In this document: positions 8,020 through 11,088 of the stretch, one piece after another
Position numbering within the stretch: the first letter of the stretch is position 1
Layout: every line of letters starts with the position of its first letter
Origin: Larix sibirica
Lineage: Eukaryota; Streptophyta; Pinopsida; Pinales; Pinaceae
NCBI GenBank assembly: GCA_004151065.3
Contig: NWUY0300074107.1
Coordinates: 1-11,088, forward strand
DNA: 11,088 nt
Reading direction: 5' to 3'
Position numbers and translations under genes: made by a program
The notes under the pieces: model-generated
The model's database searches: none
Seen by the model: the letters and a program-made list of their open reading frames with translations, nothing else
Told to the model about the DNA's origin: nothing

Positions 8020-8817
8020 ATGATGAAAGTTGCCTCTTGTAATAGTAGAGGGATTGAGAGCAAGAAAAAGGAAGCAACACTTACAGATATCATCATAATG
8101 GATAAGCCTTATTTGCTACTAGTCAAAGAGACCAAATGAGGTAGTACATAAGCACTAGAGATAGGCTAGAAAAATTGTAAAAATAGTAAAGGGGTCTCAG
8201 TAAGTGCTAGAGGATCCATAGGAGGGATAACAACAATCTGGGATCTGAACAGAGTAGAATTAGTCAATACTAGCTCCACACAACAATGGATCCTAACAAC
8301 CTTGAATCTCAAGGATCTTAATTTACAAGTCTCTCTCTTCAACATTAATGCACTTGTCTTTGTACATGAAAAAAAGGGCTACTAGGACTCTCTGGTAGCT
8401 CTCCAAGAAGTAGCCCCCTCCCCAACTGTATATTAGCATGGGACCTCAACATAGTCCTATCCTTGAGGGGGAAAAAGGAAAGAGTTATGCTATATACCCA
8501 CTTAGAGAAATCCTAGAGGAGATCATCTCAAATTGGGAATTGATTGGTGTCAAACCCAAAAATGGAAGTTATACATGGAACAACTAAAGGATAGGCCTCA
8601 ATCATATAACAACAAGATTAGAATGTTTTCTAGTTCATAGCTAGCTCTTCCTTTCAAATTTGGAAATGTCTTCAAATATCATTCCTTTTTTTTCCTTCGA
8701 TCATAAGATTATTTCATTAAGTATCTCAAGCAAGCAGAGTAGGAATCCCATCCCCTTCAAATTCAACCCTCTATGGATAGAAAAAGAAAGCTTCTACAAG
8801 GTAGTGAGTAATGCATG
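8020..8817 (+). pseudogene. LINE ORF2 remnant: apurinic-like endonuclease (EEP) domain, truncated before reverse transcriptase
   Basis: The frame begins at the double ATG 8020/8023 with M-K-V-A-S-C-N-S-R-G, the counterpart of the N-C-R-G endonuclease start. It continues K-P-Y-L-L-L-V-K-E-T-K, keeping the catalytic-type E of Q-E-T-K. Next come A-R-G-S-I-G-G-I and S-L-F-N-I-N, the W-D-L-N motif (GDLN in relatives), P-K-N-G-S-Y-T-W-N-N, R-I-G-L, T-R-L-E-C-F-L-V and F-D-H-K-I-I-S-L (SDHKPISL in relatives). The domain nicks target DNA in LINE retrotransposition. Stops include TGA 8137, several between 8140 and 8175 and one near 8382. A frameshift near 8425 separates the halves, and further stops lie near 8586 and 8641. 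The protein ends where the CACTA-like terminus begins, so the reverse transcriptase half is missing. Confidence 0.83.
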
Positions 8818-9780
8818 GAACACTACAAGGAAAAGGCCCTTTAGTGGATGTTATAGTGTATGCTCCTCCCAAAAGAGCCCAAATATCTGTTTCTAGAGGA
8901 GGTTAGTAGCGGAGGCGAGTAGTCGAAGGTTTTAGCGGAAGTTTTTATTTTGGTGCATTTTTTACGTAATCGCATCGGTGCGTTCACATAACACACGCAT
9001 CGGTCCATTTCCTAATTTGTCGCACCGTGACCAGAAAACATCATTATAAAAACAAAATAATTTCCAAATAACCAAATTAGTGCGTTCCATCACACACAAC
9101 CGCACCGGTGCGTTTAGTAGAAACCACTGTGACTGCATACTCTTTTATTAAAAAAAATATATATTTAGGTAAAAAAAATAAACTTGGTGCATTCATTAAC
9201 GATAACCCCCCCTGTGCATCGTATCAAACCTAACGCACCAAACCGTTATTTTATGCAACATAATAATCTATTTTCCAAAGAAAAAAAAATCTCAAAAGTC
9301 CAACAATGGTGCGTCCGTTATTAAACGTCTCGGTATGTTCCGAAGACAGTAACGCACCGCCATTCCATTTATTGAAAATAAAAAATATAATTTTATAATT
9401 GACAAAATATTTTATAATCGAAAAAATATAACAAAATATAACAAACTATAGGCGCACTGGTGTGGGATCATACACCAAATGCACTGGCAAGTATTTTATT
9501 AAAAATATAAATATTTTGTTATTTTATTAAAAAAAAATGTTTTATTTTAACATCGGCTCATTCTGGTGCTCTCGATTATGAAATGCACCGGTGCGTCCTT
9601 ATGTCAAGTGCACCGGTACAAGGTTTAATAAAAAAAATTACTGCGGCCTAAAACTCACTTTTACCCTCTTCAATGTGTCTGAGCCTCTCTGCACCGGTGT
9701 TGCCCTTCACATACTTGGATGCCCTGACATCCATGGTCCATGTGGATGCATCCTTGTCTTCTATTGGCTATTGCAGTTCG

Positions 9781-9815
9781 TTTGAATTTTTCCAAACCGT
9801 GTGGAAAAATTCAAA
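9781..9815. repeat. Perfect inverted repeat, 14-bp arms, 7-base loop
   Basis: TTTGAATTTTTCCA (9781-9794) and TGGAAAAATTCAAA (9802-9815) are exact reverse complements around aaccgtg. It lies in a locally GC-richer segment (9660-9860) of the CACTA-like zone and does not contain the GCACCGG core. Confidence 0.9.
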
Positions 9816-9961
9816 TTTCCCATACATTGCCAATATGCCTCCCCGACGTGCCGTTCAATAGGTAAAATGTTTCTTAGTTCACAATTTAATTTTTTAGTGG
9901 TTGATTTTTTTAAATTCAACTTAAAATGCACCTCTTTAAAAAAAGTTAAAAAAATTGCATG

Positions 9962-10060
9962 GTGTGTTCTAGTCATTCGGCTCACACTGCTATACAGTGC
10001 ACCCTGTAAAATTTTACAGGGTGCACCGTTAGTGCTGTGAGCTGAACGACTTAAACGCAC
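9962..10060. repeat. About 99-bp near-perfect palindrome with 30-bp perfect centre
   Basis: The central 30 bp at 9997-10026 equal their own reverse complement (left half gtgcaccctgtaaaa). Outside that, the arms continue to pair with scattered mismatches and one small gap: gtgtgttctagtcattcgg (9962-9980) against the reverse complement of the right arm ending at 10060. The motif gctcaca occurs in both arms. As single-stranded DNA or RNA it would make one long hairpin. It carries the subterminal GTGCACC motif at its core. Confidence 0.88.
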
Positions 10061-10160
10061 TGTGCCACATGGAAAAAATAAAATAAAACCCACAAATGGT
10101 TGATGATGCGTTACACATTTACAAGCACTGGAAAACAAATGCCCTTAAGTGTAATACACG

Positions 10161-10790
10161 CACCAGTAACCATAGAATCTCAAAAAATAATAATCATGTA
10201 AACGGTGCGCTTATGTCACGTGTGCACACCGTATTTTGGTGCAATTATGTGGTGTAATCACACCATTGATACACCTCATAAAACATTAAAATTTCATAAA
10301 CACAGGTGCATTTAGTACAATAAAGGACACCAGAATTTCGATGCTTGTTATTATCTAATGCACCAGTATTCGTACAATAAAAAATAATAATAATTTATAT
10401 GGTGTGCATATGTCATGTTAGAGCATCATTTGTCAGTGGAAATGATGTGCATTAACTGCACCGTTTTCACATTTTAAAAAAAATCATAAAAAATGATGCT
10501 TTTTAAAAGGATTAAAATCCTTACCAATGTATTATAAATTAATGAGCACTAGCTTTCCTGTGCCGATAACTTTTGTAAATGCATTGGTATTCATATATTA
10601 AAATTTATAATAATTTATATGGTGTGCTCATGTCACGTCATCGCACCGGTTTTGGTGCAATTATGCGACATAGGCGCACCATTGACACTTTTTGTAAACC
10701 CTTAAACCCACAACTATCAGTGCTCTTATGTCACATCAAGGCACCGTTGTACAGTGCAATGATGTGCCATAGGCACACTGTGAATATATT
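10161..10790. repeat. Array of about 200-bp repeats, each containing a roughly 60-bp palindromic unit
   Basis: Three repeats start near 10161, 10361 and 10582 at (cacc/catt)(a/g)gta. Each runs through an ataataat tract into a palindromic unit beginning ggtg(c/t)gc: 10204-10264, 10401-10462 and 10621-10680. A fourth palindromic unit (10718-10790) follows at shorter spacing. In the clearest unit, 10621-10680, the outer arms ggtgtgctcatgtca and the complement of tatgcgacataggcgcacc pair. An inner GCACCGG TTTT GGTGC stem nests inside. Copies are diverged by many substitutions, so the array is old. Confidence 0.75.
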
Positions 10791-11029
10791 TCAAATAAAT
10801 TATTTATTTTTAGAGTCGATGCATTTGAATAATGGTGTGCTAATAAGACTTAGGCTTATCGTCCAATTCAAATTTATTTTTTTTGAAATATAACCAGCAG
10901 TGCGGTAGACATTTTAGTGCAACACGATTCAGTGTCATTAATATATAAGCGCAACACACTTAGTGCTTTTCTAATATTTTTGGCACACCAATTTTCTTTT
11001 TTTTGGAAAAATTTTAATATTTGATTTTA

Positions 11030-11088
11030 CACTAGTACAAAATGAGAGATAAGTGACCAGGTGACCAAAAAATTTGGTCACCACAGTT
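11030..11088 (+). mobile_element. Second CACTA-like terminus, running off the window end
   Basis: CACTAGTACAAAATGAGAG at 11030 resembles the other common plant CACTA terminus (CACTAGTACAAAA). It is followed by GTGACC repeats and a perfect inverted repeat GGTGACCAAA / TTTGGTCACC at 11060-11082 (3-base loop), which would be the first subterminal motifs. These motifs differ from the GCACCGG set of the upstream region, so it is probably a different element inserted next to or into the first. Only 59 bp are visible. Confidence 0.5.

Larger units (their letters stand above)
6740..8820 (+). mobile_element. Truncated, decayed LINE-type non-LTR retrotransposon (ORF1 plus endonuclease half of ORF2)
   Basis: Two consecutive coding regions on the plus strand match plant LINE (L1-like) organisation: ORF1 with a DUF4283-like region and a zinc knuckle, then ORF2 starting with an endonuclease/exonuclease/phosphatase domain. 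The ORF2 similarity runs to N-P-I-P-F-K-F-N-P-L-W-I-E-K-E-S-F-Y and the residues N-A-W-N at about 8810-8817. It then stops abruptly at 8820, where a CACTA-like terminus begins. No reverse transcriptase follows in the window. Stops and a frameshift show it is inactive. The exact 5' end is uncertain; the ORF1 ATG is at 6762. Confidence 0.85.
8821..11088 (+). mobile_element. CACTA-type (En/Spm) transposon end with long subterminal repeat zone, right end not in window
   Basis: CACTACAAGGAAAAGGCCC at 8821 matches the terminal sequence style of plant CACTA elements (CACTACAAGAAAA). It falls exactly where the LINE ORF2 similarity stops, with gaa just before it as one arm of a possible 3-bp target duplication. 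What follows is typical of a CACTA subterminal region: many short motifs in both orientations built on GCACCGGTGC and GGTGCGTT, for example at 8971-8982, 9101-9112, 9352, 9585-9594, 9610-9619, 9691-9700 and 10643-10650. No transposase reading frame is seen and no inverted terminus (CTTGTAGTG) appears before the window end. The element is therefore either longer than the window or non-autonomous. The family call rests on terminus and repeat style only. Confidence 0.6.

Noticed and set aside
9591-10138. Several open frames on both strands in the repeat zone
   Set aside because: They overlap one another and the large palindrome, lack any domain, and follow repeat structure, not coding structure.
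8950-10800. CRISPR array
   Set aside because: Repeats are palindromic, diverged and irregularly spaced in plant-type nuclear DNA with transposon termini; no uniform repeat-spacer pattern exists.
10579-10893. Plus-strand open frame of 104 codons
   Set aside because: It spans the palindromic repeat units; repeated words such as R-H-R-T come from the DNA repeats.

Overview
The window reads as nuclear DNA of a seed plant. It is AT-rich and gene-poor, holds one small recognisable plant gene, and is otherwise filled with old, stop-ridden transposable elements. The wording of the LINE-like and gypsy-like fragments, the low gene density and the heavy decay make a gymnosperm (conifer-type) genome my best guess. 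That is inference and cannot be proved from this window.

Layout. (1) Positions 130-930 hold, on the minus strand, a decayed piece of a Ty3/gypsy-type polyprotein: a protease-region block followed by the start of a reverse transcriptase, with an internal direct duplication. Short tandem repeats and a perfect hairpin follow (935-1254). (2) Positions about 1840-4300 are the only convincing host gene, an EARLY FLOWERING 4-like (ELF4/EFL, DUF1313) gene on the minus strand. It has an uninterrupted 87-codon CDS (2030-2293). I predict two upstream leader exons (3470-3529 and 3939 to about 4265), a TATA-like box near 4292-4298, a pyrimidine-rich start region and a G-box palindrome at 4617-4626. (3) Positions 4500-4750 are unusually rich in short perfect inverted repeats. 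Positions 4769-5021 hold two adjacent tandem duplications (78/79 bp and 48 bp). (4) Positions 5100-6740 are very AT-rich with diverged internal duplications and no gene. (5) Positions 6740-8820 hold the 5' part of a LINE-type non-LTR retrotransposon on the plus strand: ORF1 (DUF4283-like plus a damaged zinc knuckle) and the endonuclease half of ORF2. Both carry stops and a frameshift, and the reverse transcriptase is absent. (6) At 8821 the LINE breaks off at a CACTA-type terminus. From there to the window end lies a region full of the palindromic core GCACCGGTGC and its variants, including a roughly 99-bp near-perfect palindrome and a three-copy array of about 200 bp whose units are themselves palindromic. 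This looks like the subterminal repeat zone of a CACTA (En/Spm) transposon that jumped into the LINE. A second CACTA-like terminus begins at 11030.

How the parts relate. The ELF4-like gene, if active, would encode a small helical nuclear protein of the circadian evening complex. The transposons do not cooperate with it, but they record a history: LINE insertion and decay, then CACTA insertion into it, then possibly a second CACTA insertion. The most unusual structure is the nested palindromic repeat zone at 8950-10800. No complete transposase, reverse transcriptase, tRNA, rRNA or CRISPR array is visible.
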